A DNA stretch of 64,000 nucleotides from Saccharopolyspora shandongensis (GCF_900106995.1 NZ_FNOK01000019.1:1-64000), one strand, 5' to 3'; shown: positions 15,252-23,765, counted from the stretch's first letter. Made by a program: numbers and translations. The notes: generated by a model not told the origin, from the letters alone.

Positions 15252-18251
15252 TCACGCCCCGGCCGGGCGGGCGAAGCGCAGGGTCCGGATCTCGAAGGGC
15301 CGCAGCCGCAGGTCGAATGCGTCGGTGGTGGCGTCGGGTTCGGCGAGCGGCCGTTCGAGGAGGTCGGTGCGGGTGACCGAGGTGGCCGGGAACGAGATGG
15401 TCAGCCGGGCGCGGGCACGACCGCCGCGTGATTCGTAGAGGCGGACCACGAGGTCTCCGCTTCGGTCGTCGGCGAGCTTGACCGCCTCGATGACGACGGC
15501 GTCGTTGTCCACGGCCACCAGGGGCGCGACGGGCCGCGAGCCGCTGATGACGCGTTCGGGCAGGTTGATGCGGTAGCCCTCGCGGACGGCGTCGCCGATG
15601 TCCGCCCCGACGACCAAGGCGTAGCGCAGGTGGTGGCGGCCGTGGTCGGTGTCGGGATCCGGGAAGCGGGGCGCGCGCAGCAAGGACAGGCGCACGGTGG
15701 TGGTCGTGCCGCCGTCGGCGCGGGTGTCGCGGGTGACGTCGTGCCCGTAGGTGGCGTCGTTGACCAGGGCGTGGCCGTAGCCGGGTTCTGCGACGTGCAG
15801 GAAGCGGTGGGCGCAGATCTCGAACTTCGCGGCGTCCCACGAGGTGTTGGTGTGGGTGGGGCGCATGACGTGCCCGAACTGGGTTTCCGCGGCGGAGCGG
15901 TCGGCGTGCACGTCCAGCGGGAAGGCCGCCTTGAGGAGTTTCTCGGTTTCGTGCCAGTCGATGTCGGTGTCGATGTCGACGCGGCGGGCGTCGGCGGCGA
16001 GGCTGATGCGCTGCTCCACCGTGGACCGGCCGAAGCGGCGGCGGATGCGGACGGTGCCGGTGTCGAGGTCCAGTTCGTCGAGCTCGGTGAGGTCCTGGGT
16101 GTGGTGCCGGTAGAAGGCGTCGAGGTCCCAGGCGTCCCAGGCGTTGGGGTGGTCGGCGTGCAGCTGCAGCAGGTTCGCGGGGCCGGCCAGCGCCTCGCGT
16201 TCGGCGGCGTGGTCGTAGACGGAGGTCAGCAGCCCGCGGTGGTCGATGGTGACGCGCAGCAGGCCGTTGTCGAGGGTGGTGGTGCCGTCGGGGTGGCGGG
16301 TGGCCGTCGCCGCGGTGGTGGTGTTCGCGGTGGCCGCGCCGAGGGCGGGAACGCCGTCGCGGGCGTGCGGGGCGGCGTTGAAGGTCAGCGGCCCGGCGGG
16401 TTCGCCGGCCAGGGCGTGCAGCGCGCCGGTGATGATCGCTTCGAGTTCGGTGGCGATGCGGGCGTAGGCGGCTTCGGCCTCGCGGTGCACCCAGGAGATC
16501 GAGGAGCCGGGCAGGATGTCGTGGAACTGGTGCAGCAGCACCTGCTTCCACAGCCGGTCCAGCGCGTCGTGCGGGTAGTCGCGGCCGGTGGCGATGGCGG
16601 CGGTGGCGCACCACAGCTCGGCTTCGCGCAGCAGGTGTTCGCTGCGGCGGTTGCCCTGTTTGGTCTTGGCCTGCGAGGTGTAGGTGCCGCGGTGCATCTC
16701 CAGGTACAGCTCGCCGGACCACACCGCGGGGCGGGCGTGGTCGGCTTCGGCGGCGGCGAAGAACTCCTCGGGGGTTTCGAGGCGGACGCGCGGGGAGCCT
16801 TCGAGGTCGGCGGTGCGGTAGGCGCGGGCGAGCATTTCGCGGGTGGGACCTCCCCCGCCGTCGCCGTGGCCGAAGGGCAGCAGGGAGCGGGTGGCGTAGC
16901 CGTGCTCGGCGAAGTTGTCGGTGGCGTGGGCGAGTTCGGCGCCGCTGATCTCGGAGTTGTAGGTGTCGGCGGGCGGGAAGTGGGTGAACACCCGGGTGCC
17001 GTCGATGCCTTCCCACCAGAAGGTGTGGTGCGGGAACTTGTTGGTCTGGTTCCAGGAGATCTTCTGGGTGAGGAACCACCGCGAGCCGGACTGGGCGACG
17101 AGCTGTGGCAGGGCGGCGCTGTAGCCGAAGGAGTCGGGCAGCCACACCTCGCGGGTTTCGATGCCGAACTCCTCGAGGTAGAAGCGCTTGCCGTGGACGA
17201 ACTGGCGGGCCATGGCCTCGCCGCCGGGCATGTTGGTGTCGGCTTCCACCCACATGCCGCCGACCGGCACGAACTGCCCGGTGTGCACGAAGGTGCGGAC
17301 GCGGTCGTACAGCTGGTGGTGGTGCTCCTTGATCCAGGCCAGCTGCTGGGCCTGCGACATGGCGAAGTGGAAGTCGGGGTGCTCGGCCATCAGGGCGGTG
17401 ACGTTGGCGACGGTGCGGGCGACCTTGCGGACGGTTTCGCGCAGCGGCCACAGCCAGGCGGAGTCGATGTGCGCGTGGCCGATGGCGGAGATCACGTGGG
17501 CGCTGTGGTGCGCAGGCCGGGCGAGGGCGCCGGCGAGTTCGTCGCGGGCGGCGGGTGCGGTGCCGGTGATGTCGTGCAGGTCGAGGCGGTCGAGCATGCG
17601 TTCCAGGGCGCGCAGGATCTCGTGGCGGCGCGGTGAGTCCGCGGGGAGTTGCCGCATGAGCTGGTCGAGGACCTCGGCGTCCTGGACGAGTTGCCACACG
17701 GGTTCGTCGAGCACGGCGAGTTCGGCGCGGCGCAGCCGGTACAGCGGCGGGGTCGCGGTGGTGGGCTTGGTGCCGAGGTCGGTGGGCCGGAAGCCGTTGT
17801 CGCCGAGGATGATCGGGTTGGCGGCGGCTTCGACGTACCAGGTGCGGTGCCGGCCGGCGGAGTTGCGGCCGGCGGGCAGGTAGGTGTTGCGGGGGTTGAG
17901 GCCCTTGATGGGGGTGCCGTCGGCGCTGTGGGCGAGGCCTTCGCACTGGAATCCGGGGCGGTCGGCGTCGAAGCCGAGGTCGACCACGACTTCGACGGTG
18001 CGGCCGTCCCACTGCGGCGGGATGGTCGCGGCGAGGCGGAACCAGCTGGTGCCCCAGGCGGGTCCCCAGGCTTCGCCGATGCCGGCGGGCGCGTAGTCGG
18101 CGCGCAATGCCTCGGCGACGGGCACGGGTTCGCCGGGCGCGTGCCAGACCGCGATGTCGCAGGGCAGCGTTTCGGCGTAGTAGGCGGGTCGCAGGCGTTC
18201 GGCCAGCACCCGGTCGAGGCGCTGTTCGACGATGCGGCGGTCGTCGTGCAT
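15252..18251 (-). CDS. Alpha-mannosidase, glycoside hydrolase family 38
   Basis: A 999-residue protein starting at ATG 18251, chosen because GGGGGAG lies five bases upstream. The order of parts is that of GH38: an N-terminal beta-rich region, then the catalytic domain opening with IGHAHIDSAWLWPL (zinc-binding His and Asp, about residue 258), the nucleophile Asp in GGMWVEADTNMPGGEA (about residue 337), WLPDSFGYSAALPQL, the HQFHDILPGSSI block, and a C-terminal all-beta region. No signal peptide is seen, so it acts in the cytosol on mannosyl oligosaccharides or glycoconjugates. It is monocistronic, divergent from the small Cys-rich protein gene. No sugar transporter lies beside it. Confidence 0.93.
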   Translation of the reverse strand: MHDDRRIVEQRLDRVLAERLRPAYYAETLPCDIAVWHAPGEPVPVAEALRADYAPAGIGEAWGPAWGTSWFRLAATIPPQWDGRTVEVVVDLGFDADRPGFQCEGLAHSADGTPIKGLNPRNTYLPAGRNSAGRHRTWYVEAAANPIILGDNGFRPTDLGTKPTTATPPLYRLRRAELAVLDEPVWQLVQDAEVLDQLMRQLPADSPRRHEILRALERMLDRLDLHDITGTAPAARDELAGALARPAHHSAHVISAIGHAHIDSAWLWPLRETVRKVARTVANVTALMAEHPDFHFAMSQAQQLAWIKEHHHQLYDRVRTFVHTGQFVPVGGMWVEADTNMPGGEAMARQFVHGKRFYLEEFGIETREVWLPDSFGYSAALPQLVAQSGSRWFLTQKISWNQTNKFPHHTFWWEGIDGTRVFTHFPPADTYNSEISGAELAHATDNFAEHGYATRSLLPFGHGDGGGGPTREMLARAYRTADLEGSPRVRLETPEEFFAAAEADHARPAVWSGELYLEMHRGTYTSQAKTKQGNRRSEHLLREAELWCATAAIATGRDYPHDALDRLWKQVLLHQFHDILPGSSISWVHREAEAAYARIATELEAIITGALHALAGEPAGPLTFNAAPHARDGVPALGAATANTTTAATATRHPDGTTTLDNGLLRVTIDHRGLLTSVYDHAAEREALAGPANLLQLHADHPNAWDAWDLDAFYRHHTQDLTELDELDLDTGTVRIRRRFGRSTVEQRISLAADARRVDIDTDIDWHETEKLLKAAFPLDVHADRSAAETQFGHVMRPTHTNTSWDAAKFEICAHRFLHVAEPGYGHALVNDATYGHDVTRDTRADGGTTTTVRLSLLRAPRFPDPDTDHGRHHLRYALVVGADIGDAVREGYRINLPERVISGSRPVAPLVAVDNDAVVIEAVKLADDRSGDLVVRLYESRGGRARARLTISFPATSVTRTDLLERPLAEPDATTDAFDLRLRPFEIRTLRFARPAGA

Positions 18252-18404
18252 GTGCTCCCCCGATGCGTTCGGTGTGATCGTGATCATGCTGGCATATCCC
18301 GGCGGCGGGTGGGCAGCTGCGAATCGGGTGGTGGTGCGGTTGCTGACCCATTGGTAGGGACGCATCCTGCGGGTGTCCACCCGTCGGCATGGAAAGGCGA
18401 CGTC

Positions 18405-18665
18405 ATGGCGACCTGCGAAGTCTGCGGCAACGACTACTGGATGACCTTCGAAGTGCACACCGTGGGCGGTGGGGTGCACACCTTCGACTGCTTCGAATGC
18501 GCTGCGCAGCGACTCGCGCCGCAGTGCGAGCACTGCGGGACCCGGATTCTCGGGCACGGGGTGGAGGCCAGCGGCCGGTTCTTCTGCTGTGCGCATTGCG
18601 CGCGGCAGTCGGACATGGCCATGGCCGGGGAGCTGCGTGACACCGTCGGCGCGCATCCCGGTTGA
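18405..18665 (+). CDS. Small Cys-rich (metallothionein/zinc-ribbon-like) protein
   Basis: An 86-residue protein from ATG 18405 with GGAAAGG seven bases upstream. Cysteines are paired: CEVCGN at the start, DCFECAAQ, QCEHCG and FFCCAHCARQ, interleaved with His residues (EVHTVGG, GHGVEASG). This is the layout of a conserved actinobacterial family often labelled prokaryotic metallothionein, which probably binds zinc or other soft metals. Partners are unknown. It is divergent from the alpha-mannosidase gene across 153 bp. The 250 bp downstream (18666-18917) is comparatively AT-rich and holds no gene I can support. Confidence 0.8.
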   Translation: MATCEVCGNDYWMTFEVHTVGGGVHTFDCFECAAQRLAPQCEHCGTRILGHGVEASGRFFCCAHCARQSDMAMAGELRDTVGAHPG

Positions 18666-18917
18666 TGGTCCACCCGGGGCATGCACGCAGCGTCGGCGAA
18701 GCCCAACGAGCATGCCCCTATCGATGGATAAGCACCCTATCTGAATCTTCGTTACCAATACGTTATGAATTGCGAGAAACACGGGAGCTACCTGCGACGA
18801 CATGGCGGGTGAGACGGCTTCATCCCGCCCGGTTCGCGCCGGTTGTCGCGTCCGGCATTTGACAACGGGACGAAGCACCGTCGACTCATCCCCTCGAAGT
18901 TAGTGGAGGACGCCCCG

Positions 18918-19019
18918 ATGGCAGGTCTGGTTCGCTGGCTGGGCGGTATGGCACGTGAGATGCAGCGGGCCCGCATGGTGATGCGGAACCCTGCGTCGAG
19001 CAGCCACGCCCGGCGCTGA
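18918..19019 (+). CDS. Putative 33-residue basic amphipathic protein
   Basis: ATG 18918 is preceded by GGAGG at 18905-18909 with eight-base spacing, and the frame closes at TGA 19017-19019. The peptide alternates hydrophobic and basic residues (MAGLVRWLGGMAREMQRARM and a short RNP tail) and could form an amphipathic helix. A terminator-like hairpin follows 21 bases later and a TTGACA box lies near 18859, so a short transcript of its own is plausible. No homology is claimed and the function is unknown. Confidence 0.45.
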   Translation: MAGLVRWLGGMAREMQRARMVMRNPASSSHARR

Positions 19020-19040
19020 CGTCCGTCAGTACCCAACCCT

Positions 19041-19060
19041 GCCCGGCCGCTTCGCCGGGC
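19041..19060 (+). terminator. Hairpin after the 33-residue ORF
   Basis: GCCCGGC at 19041-19047 pairs with GCCGGGC at 19054-19060 across a six-base loop. It has no T-tract, which is common for actinobacterial terminators. Confidence 0.45.
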
Positions 19061-19151
19061 GCGGTCGAGGCATCGGTCCGGCGGCCACGCGCCGCGACGC
19101 AATACCGGGGCGACCAACAACCGGGCGACTGATGCCGGAACCTGCTGAAGA

Positions 19152-19187
19152 CACTGGTGCCGTGGCCGGCCGGCCACGGCACCAGTG
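19152..19187. terminator. Perfect 36-bp palindrome, probable bidirectional terminator
   Basis: CACTGGTGCCGTGGCCGG is followed directly by its exact reverse complement, giving an 18-bp stem with no spare loop bases. It lies in a non-coding stretch between the small ORF and the cupin remnant. Such a structure would terminate transcription in either direction. Confidence 0.6.
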
Positions 19188-19197
19188 CGTTTCGGGC

Positions 19198-19530
19198 GGT
19201 CACTTCGCCTTCTCCGACCTGCGCCCGGCCTTCGAGGACTGCTTGCGCGAGATGCGCGGCGGGCTCGGTCTGGACTACAAGACCGCCGACTGAGGCCGCA
19301 ACACCGCGACCCGGGGGCAGCTCGTGCTCCTGCCGCACGGTGCCCCGTACGCCCTGTGGCCGGGATCCACGCCGCCGCCGCGCGTGCCGCAGACCTCTTC
19401 CCCCGGCGGGTGGGAGTGCTTCGTCGAGGACCTGATCGAGGCCCGGGCCCAGGTGAGCTCCGGCGGCCGCCTGGATCCCGCCGCGCTTGACGCCATCGCC
19501 GCGAAGTACCGGATCACCTACGAGGAATGA
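19198..19530 (+). pseudogene. Cupin-like protein remnant with in-frame stop
   Basis: One frame is open before and after a TGA at 19291-19293. The upstream piece reads FSDLRPAFEDCLREMRGGLG then LDYKTAD. The downstream piece, usable from GTG 19324, reads LVLLPHGAPYALWPGSTPPP, then SPGGWECFVEDLIEAR and LDPAALDAIAAKYRITYE, which matches the C-terminal tail of small single-domain cupins. The metal-binding cupin strands are not present. It is either a cupin broken by an in-frame stop and 5' deletion, or two unrelated tails that happen to share a frame. Confidence 0.4.
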
Positions 19531-19629
19531 GCCAGGGTAGTCCTATGTGGACCGATGGGTGGCGGGTGGGTCCGCTCCGGTGCTGCTGCTAGTGTTGCCG
19601 CAACATGCGCGACCGAGGAGGTGAGACCC

Positions 19630-19686
19630 ATTACCGCTGTTGCAGGTCGGGTGCTCTCCTTCCGTCGCCGTGACCGGCGTCGCTGA
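19630..19686 (+). CDS. Possible ATT-initiated leader ORF upstream of the methyltransferase
   Basis: GAGGAGGTGAG at 19615-19625 is the strongest ribosome site near this promoter, yet the codon eight bases past GGAGG is ATT (19630). It opens an 18-codon frame ending in an Arg-rich run (SFRRRDRRR, then TGA at 19684-19686). A GTG at 19621 in the same frame sits too close to the ribosome site. ATT starts are rare and known mainly from infC. The stop is 37 bases before the methyltransferase GTG, so a leader peptide controlling it is conceivable. This is inference only. Confidence 0.3.
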   Translation: MTAVAGRVLSFRRRDRRR

Positions 19687-19723
19687 GAGCGCTCGTGGTC
19701 ACCGAAAGGCACTTCTCATCTCT

Positions 19724-20497
19724 GTGTTGTCATCATCTTTTTCCGCTGTTGTGAGCAGCCTGCGCGCTGCTGGTTGTGTGTTCGCCGAGGACGAGGCGCG
19801 GCTGCTGCTGTCGGCGGCCGCCGACCCGACCGAGCTTTCCGGCATGGTGCAGCGCCGGGTCGATGGCCTGCCGCTGGAGCAGGTGCTGGGCTGGGCGGAG
19901 TTCTGCGGTCTGCGCATCTCCGTGGATCCCGGGGTGTTCGTTCCCCGGCGCCGCACCGAGTTCCTCGTCGAGCAGGCCGCCGTGCTGGCCCGGCCGAGCT
20001 CGGTCGTGGTCGACCTGTGCTGCGGCTCGGGTGCGGTCGGCGCTGCGCTCGCCGCACGGCTTCCGGTGGAGTTGTACGCCGCGGACGTCGATCCCGCGGC
20101 GGTGCGCTGCGCGCGCCGCAACATCACTGGTGAGGTCTTCGAAGGCGACCTCTACCGGGCGCTTCCGGTGGCGTTGCGGGGCCGTGTCGAGGTCCTGGTG
20201 GTCAACGCCCCCTACGTGCCTTCCGACGAGGTCGATCTGATGCCTCCGGAGGCGCGGCTGCACGAACCGCAGGTGGCGCTGGACGGCGGCGCCGATGGCC
20301 TGGACGTCCAGCGCCGGGTGGCGGCCGCGGCGCCGGAGTGGCTCGCGCCGGGCGGGCACCTGCTCATCGAGACCAGCCGCCGCCAGGCGCCGCACACGGC
20401 GGAGCTCTTCGCGGATGCCGGGCTGGTACCGAGCGTGGCCGGGTGCGAGGAGCTGGATGCCACGGTCGTGGTGGGGGCCAACCCCGCGGCGGCGTAG
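19724..20497 (+). CDS. PrmC/HemK-related N5-glutamine methyltransferase-like protein
   Basis: About 257 residues. Layout as in PrmC: an N-terminal helical domain (SSLRAAGCVFAEDEARLLL, then LEQVLGWAEFCGLRI with VFVPRRRTE), then the AdoMet-binding Rossmann fold (VVVDLCCGSGAVGAALAARL). The catalytic motif is NAPYVP where true PrmC enzymes have NPPY, as in the PrmC-related family labelled putative protein N5-glutamine methyltransferase. The true substrate of that family is not established, and a second genuine prmC would be expected next to prfA elsewhere. The start is uncertain: GTG 19724 has only a distant GAAAGG upstream, and GTG 19754 is possible. Confidence 0.8.
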   Translation: MLSSSFSAVVSSLRAAGCVFAEDEARLLLSAAADPTELSGMVQRRVDGLPLEQVLGWAEFCGLRISVDPGVFVPRRRTEFLVEQAAVLARPSSVVVDLCCGSGAVGAALAARLPVELYAADVDPAAVRCARRNITGEVFEGDLYRALPVALRGRVEVLVVNAPYVPSDEVDLMPPEARLHEPQVALDGGADGLDVQRRVAAAAPEWLAPGGHLLIETSRRQAPHTAELFADAGLVPSVAGCEELDATVVVGANPAAA

Positions 20498-20506
20498 CGT
20501 TTCCGG

Positions 20507-21754
20507 CTACCGGCCGGGCAGCTCCGGGGCGGTGGTCTCGAATCGGCGCAGGGATCTGTTCGTCAGCGCGAGCACGACGATGCCGACGACGCAGAGCACG
20601 CCGCCGGAGAAGGCCGCGAACGCCGCCGATGTCGCGTCGGCGACCAGGCCGCCCCGGAAGTTGCCCAGGTCGGGGCCGGAGACGCCGACGATGTGGTCCA
20701 CGGCGCTGACCCTGCCTCGGTGTGAGTCCGGCGTCGCCAGCTGCACGATCGCCCCGCGCGTGATCACCGAGGTGGTGTCGGCCGCGCCGGCCGCGGCAAG
20801 GCAGGTCAGCGCCAGCCACAGCGGCTGTGCCAGGCCGAATCCGGCCAGTGCCAGGCCCCACGCTCCGGCCGCGGCCAGCATGACCGCGCCCGGTCGGCGG
20901 GCGCGGGTCACCATGCCGGAGGCGGCGCCCGCCGCGAGTCCGCCGACGGCGACCGCGGAGAAGAACAGCCCCAGGGTTTCCGGGTGCCCGCCGAAGCGCT
21001 CGGAGTTGATCAGCGGGAACAGCGCCATCGGCATGGCCGTCACGGTCGCGAGGACGTCGCTGAGCAACGCGCCGTGCAGCAGGGGTTTGCCGGTGATGAA
21101 CCGGCAGCCTTCCCAGATCGCTCGCGCCCCGGGGCGGGCGGTCTCCCCCTGCGGCCGCATGGCGGGGAGCCGCTGCACGCCGTAGAGCGCGGCGGCGAAG
21201 GTCAGCGCGTCGAGCAGGTAGCAGGCGCCCACGCCCCACTGGCCCACCACCACGCCCGCGATGGCAGGGCCGATCAGCATGGCCGCCTGGAAGGCGAGGT
21301 TGGTCAAGGCGATGCCCGCGCCGACCTGGTCGGCGGGCAGCAGGCGCACCACGAATGTCTTGCGGGCGGGCGCGCCCAGCCCACTGCCTGCTGTCTGCAG
21401 CGCCGTGAGCGCGAGCAGCCCCCACATCGAGGCGGCGCCGGAGGCGGCGTGCACGGCGAGCAGTCCGGCGGCCAGCAGCTGCACGACGGTGGTGATCAGC
21501 ACCAGGCGCCGGCGGTCGACGGCGTCGGCCAACGCGCCGCCGAGCACTCCGAAGAAGACCATCGCGATGGACTGGACGAGGCCGATCGCGCCCACCGCGA
21601 GGGCGCTGCCGGTGAGCTCCCACATCTGGAAGAGCACCGCGACCACCGTCAGCTGCCCGCCCAGGGCGGAGAGGACGCTTCCCGCCCACAGGCGGCGGAA
21701 GGCGGCGCTGGTGCGCAGCGGCCGGGTGTCGAGCAGCCGGTCCGCCAGGCTCAC
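20507..21754 (-). CDS. MFS exporter (EntS/MFS_3-like)
   Basis: A 415-residue membrane protein with about 12 hydrophobic segments, beginning RTSAAFRRLWAGSVLSALG and carrying the MFS loop DAVDRRRLVLI after helix 2. The pattern (FFGVLGGALADAVDRRRL, GAPARKTFVVRLLPADQ) resembles the enterobactin-exporter-like MFS_3 group, which exports siderophores, macrolides and other drugs. GTG 21754 overlaps the MarR stop (GTGA), so it is the second gene of a MarR-MFS operon and is probably induced when the repressor binds the exported compound. The substrate is unknown. Confidence 0.9.
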   Translation of the reverse strand: MSLADRLLDTRPLRTSAAFRRLWAGSVLSALGGQLTVVAVLFQMWELTGSALAVGAIGLVQSIAMVFFGVLGGALADAVDRRRLVLITTVVQLLAAGLLAVHAASGAASMWGLLALTALQTAGSGLGAPARKTFVVRLLPADQVGAGIALTNLAFQAAMLIGPAIAGVVVGQWGVGACYLLDALTFAAALYGVQRLPAMRPQGETARPGARAIWEGCRFITGKPLLHGALLSDVLATVTAMPMALFPLINSERFGGHPETLGLFFSAVAVGGLAAGAASGMVTRARRPGAVMLAAAGAWGLALAGFGLAQPLWLALTCLAAAGAADTTSVITRGAIVQLATPDSHRGRVSAVDHIVGVSGPDLGNFRGGLVADATSAAFAAFSGGVLCVVGIVVLALTNRSLRRFETTAPELPGR

Positions 21755-22251
21755 GAGGACTGTTCCGGCGACCGCCGGAGGTGGTGGGCGATCCGGTCGT
21801 GGAACGAGCGCCGCGCCAGGGCCTCCTCCAGGTCCCGGACCACTTCGCTGAGCGGGTGCGGCAGTTCGCCTTCCAGCTCTCGGACGGCCTGTTCGGTGGC
21901 CCGCCACTCGGCTTCCAGCAGCGGGAGGAGCGCGTGGGCGCGTTTGGTCAGCGTCACCTGGCGGGTTCGCGCGTCGGTGCCCGCGACGCTGCGCACCAGT
22001 CCTTCGCGGCGCATGGCGCTCACGGTCTGGCTCATCGCCGAGTGGGTCACGTCCAGGGCGCCGGCGAGTTCGCGGATGGTCATGGCGCCGCGGTGGCCGA
22101 GGCGGATCAGGGGCATGACGAACCGCGGGCGGATGCCGTCCAGGCCCCGCTGCCGGTACAGGCGGCCGATCTCGTCGTCCATGTCGGCCAGCAGGCGGCG
22201 CAGCGGCTGCCAGACGCTTTCTTCCTCGGTCGGATCGGGACCGTCGATCAT
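21751..22251 (-). CDS. MarR-family transcriptional regulator
   Basis: A 166-residue winged helix-turn-helix protein. The recognition region is TIRELAGALDVTHSAMSQTV, followed by SAMRREGLVRSV and the wing TDARTRQVTLTKRAHALLP. ATG 22251 (MIDGPDPTEEES) is chosen; an upstream ATG at 22305 would place the operator inside the gene. The stop overlaps the MFS start (GTGA). A near-perfect inverted repeat at 22264-22291 directly before the start is very probably its operator, so the operon is autorepressed. Confidence 0.92.
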   Translation of the reverse strand: MIDGPDPTEEESVWQPLRRLLADMDDEIGRLYRQRGLDGIRPRFVMPLIRLGHRGAMTIRELAGALDVTHSAMSQTVSAMRREGLVRSVAGTDARTRQVTLTKRAHALLPLLEAEWRATEQAVRELEGELPHPLSEVVRDLEEALARRSFHDRIAHHLRRSPEQSS

Positions 22252-22263
22252 CACCGGCCGACT

Positions 22264-22291
22264 GTAACAGCGCTTATGTAAGTGCTGTTGC
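22264..22291. promoter_or_regulatory. MarR operator (13-bp inverted repeat)
   Basis: GTAACAGCGCTTA, two bases, then TAAGTGCTGTTGC: each arm matches the other's reverse complement at 11 of 13 positions. It begins 13 bp upstream of the MarR ATG, the usual place for a MarR dimer site. Confidence 0.75.
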
Positions 22292-22349
22292 TCTTTCTGG
22301 GGCAAGATCCCCGGCCTCGTGTACCCGAGCGCTTTCGCCGCGGCGCTGA

Positions 22350-22385
22350 GAGCGGGCCGCCCCAGCCGGAAGAGGCGGCCCGCTC
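22350..22385 (-). terminator. Terminator after the GntR/hexapeptide-protein operon
   Basis: GAGCGGGCCGCC at 22350-22361 pairs with GGCGGCCCGCTC at 22374-22385 (12-bp stem, 12-base loop), five bases past the stop of the gamma-carbonic-anhydrase-like gene. Confidence 0.7.
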
Positions 22386-22389
22386 AGCG

Positions 22390-22920
22390 TCAGGCGAGGG
22401 CTTCGCGGTGTTTGGCGGCCAGGGTGACGTAGTGCTCGGCGGAGAGCTTGAGGCCGGCCTGCTCTTCTTCGGTGAGTTCGCGGCGGACCTTGCCCGGGGT
22501 GCCGGCGACCATCGAGCCCGGCGGGATCACGGTGCCTTCCAGGACCACGGCGCCGGCCGCGATCAGCGATCCGGCCCCGATGCGGGCGCCGTTGAGGACC
22601 ACCGCGCCCATGCCGATCAGGCAGTCGTCTTCCACTGTGCAGCCGTGCAGGACCGCCTTGTGGCCGACGGTGACGCCGGTGCCGATCTCGGCCGGGAAGC
22701 CGGGGTCGGCGTGCACGACGCAGCCGTCCTGGATGTTGCTGCGGGTGCCGACGCTGATGTTCTCCTGGTCGCCGCGCAGCACGGCGTTGTACCAGACGCT
22801 CGCGCCGGCGGCCAGGCGCACGCGGCCGATGAGCGCGGCGCCGGGCGCGACGAACACGTCGGCGTCGAGCTGCGGGGCGATCCCGTCGATGGTCAGCGTG
22901 TGCGAGGGGCCTGAACTCAC
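22390..22920 (-). CDS. Gamma-carbonic-anhydrase / CaiE-PaaY-like hexapeptide-repeat protein
   Basis: A 176-residue left-handed beta-helix protein (repeats such as IGRVRLAAGASVWYNAVLRG and IGAGSLIAAGAVV). The three zinc-binding His are present: one in CVVHAD and two in VGHKAVLHG. A C-terminal helix closes the trimer. The family includes true gamma carbonic anhydrases, the PaaY thioesterase and CaiE of the carnitine operon. GTG 22920 overlaps the GntR stop (GTGA), so the two are one operon. Facing a CoA-transferase operon, a CaiE/PaaY-like role in CoA-ester handling is more likely than bicarbonate hydration. That assignment is inference from context. Confidence 0.85.
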   Translation of the reverse strand: MSSGPSHTLTIDGIAPQLDADVFVAPGAALIGRVRLAAGASVWYNAVLRGDQENISVGTRSNIQDGCVVHADPGFPAEIGTGVTVGHKAVLHGCTVEDDCLIGMGAVVLNGARIGAGSLIAAGAVVLEGTVIPPGSMVAGTPGKVRRELTEEEQAGLKLSAEHYVTLAAKHREALA

Positions 22921-23678
22921 TGTTCCTCCTGTTTCTCCCGCTGCCGCCGCAGCCACTGCAGCGCCACGTCGGTGTGTCCGTCCACTTTGGTCTCGATGCC
23001 GTCGAGGAAGGTGCGGTCGCCGTGCTCGGCGAGTTCGGTGAGCACCGCCTCGGGGTCGCCGGCCTCGATGATCGACAGCAGGCGCCGGTGGCGGGCCACG
23101 TCCTCGGCGAGGCTTTCGCGGCCCTGGCGGGCTTTCCGGTTCAGCGCCATGGACAGCATCACTTGCAGCTGCAGCGACCGGTAGGCGTCTTCGAGGCGCT
23201 GGTGCCCGGACAGGCCGACGACCGACAGGTGGAACTCGAAGGAGCATTCCATGAAGGCCGATTCGTCGCCGGTGACCGCGGCGTCGTCCATCCGCTGCAG
23301 GGCCTGCCGGCAGCGGCGCAGCCGGGCGGATTCGGTGACCGGCACGCCCAGGCGCACCGCGAGGCGCTCGAATTCGGCGCGCAGGGTGCAGATCTCGTAG
23401 ATGTCGTGCAGCGTCAGCGGGGTCACGATCACGCCTTTGCGCGGCACCTGCCGCACCAGGCCTTCGCGTTCGAGCACCCGCAGCGCTTCCCGCAGCGGCG
23501 GCCGGCTGATGCCCAGCTCGTGGGTCAGCCGGTTCTCCACGACGCGCTGCCCGCACAGCAGGTCGCCGCCGATGATCATGCGGCGCAGCGTCGCGGCGGC
23601 CAGCTCCACCAGGCTCGGTGGGCCGACGATGCTCGGGGCCCGGCGGGTCGCGGGGCTGTCTTCAACGGATCCGGTCAC
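22917..23678 (-). CDS. GntR-family regulator, FCD (FadR-like) subfamily
   Basis: A 253-residue protein. Winged helix-turn-helix: LAAATLRRMIIGGDLLCGQR, then ENRLTHELGISRPPLREALR and LEREGLVRQVPRKG. The C-terminal FCD all-helical domain (YEICTLRAEFERLAVRL, ECSFEFHLSVV, HRRLLSIIEAGD) has the Asp/His pattern that binds a metal and a carboxylate ligand in the family. Start GTG 23678 is preferred; an upstream in-frame ATG at 23804 would run across the promoter. It is divergent from the CoA-transferase/TctCBA operon and likely represses it until the imported carboxylate or its CoA ester appears. A palindrome in the shared promoter region supports this. Confidence 0.9.
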   Translation of the reverse strand: MTGSVEDSPATRRAPSIVGPPSLVELAAATLRRMIIGGDLLCGQRVVENRLTHELGISRPPLREALRVLEREGLVRQVPRKGVIVTPLTLHDIYEICTLRAEFERLAVRLGVPVTESARLRRCRQALQRMDDAAVTGDESAFMECSFEFHLSVVGLSGHQRLEDAYRSLQLQVMLSMALNRKARQGRESLAEDVARHRRLLSIIEAGDPEAVLTELAEHGDRTFLDGIETKVDGHTDVALQWLRRQREKQEEQ

Positions 23679-23765
23679 GTCCAGCAGTCTTCCCTTCCCG
23701 GGCCCGGTTCCGGCGCGCTTTCGCGACGGTGCCGTGGCGCTGGTCCGCTCGGGGCAACCTCGTGG

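Noticed and set aside
15252..18251. Long plus-strand open frame opposite the GH38 gene (15630-17636)
   Set aside because: A GC-skew shadow: it shows low-complexity Val/Gly-rich translation without domains, while the minus frame is a full GH38 enzyme.
18405..18665. Transposon-encoded zinc ribbon
   Set aside because: The Cys/His layout is that of a conserved free-standing small protein and no transposase lies near.
19630..19686. infC start (AUU-initiated IF3)
   Set aside because: The frame is only 18 codons and lacks any IF3 sequence.
22264..22291. Terminator for the GntR/hexapeptide operon
   Set aside because: That operon ends at 22390 and has its own hairpin at 22350-22385; this repeat has a two-base centre and fits an operator.
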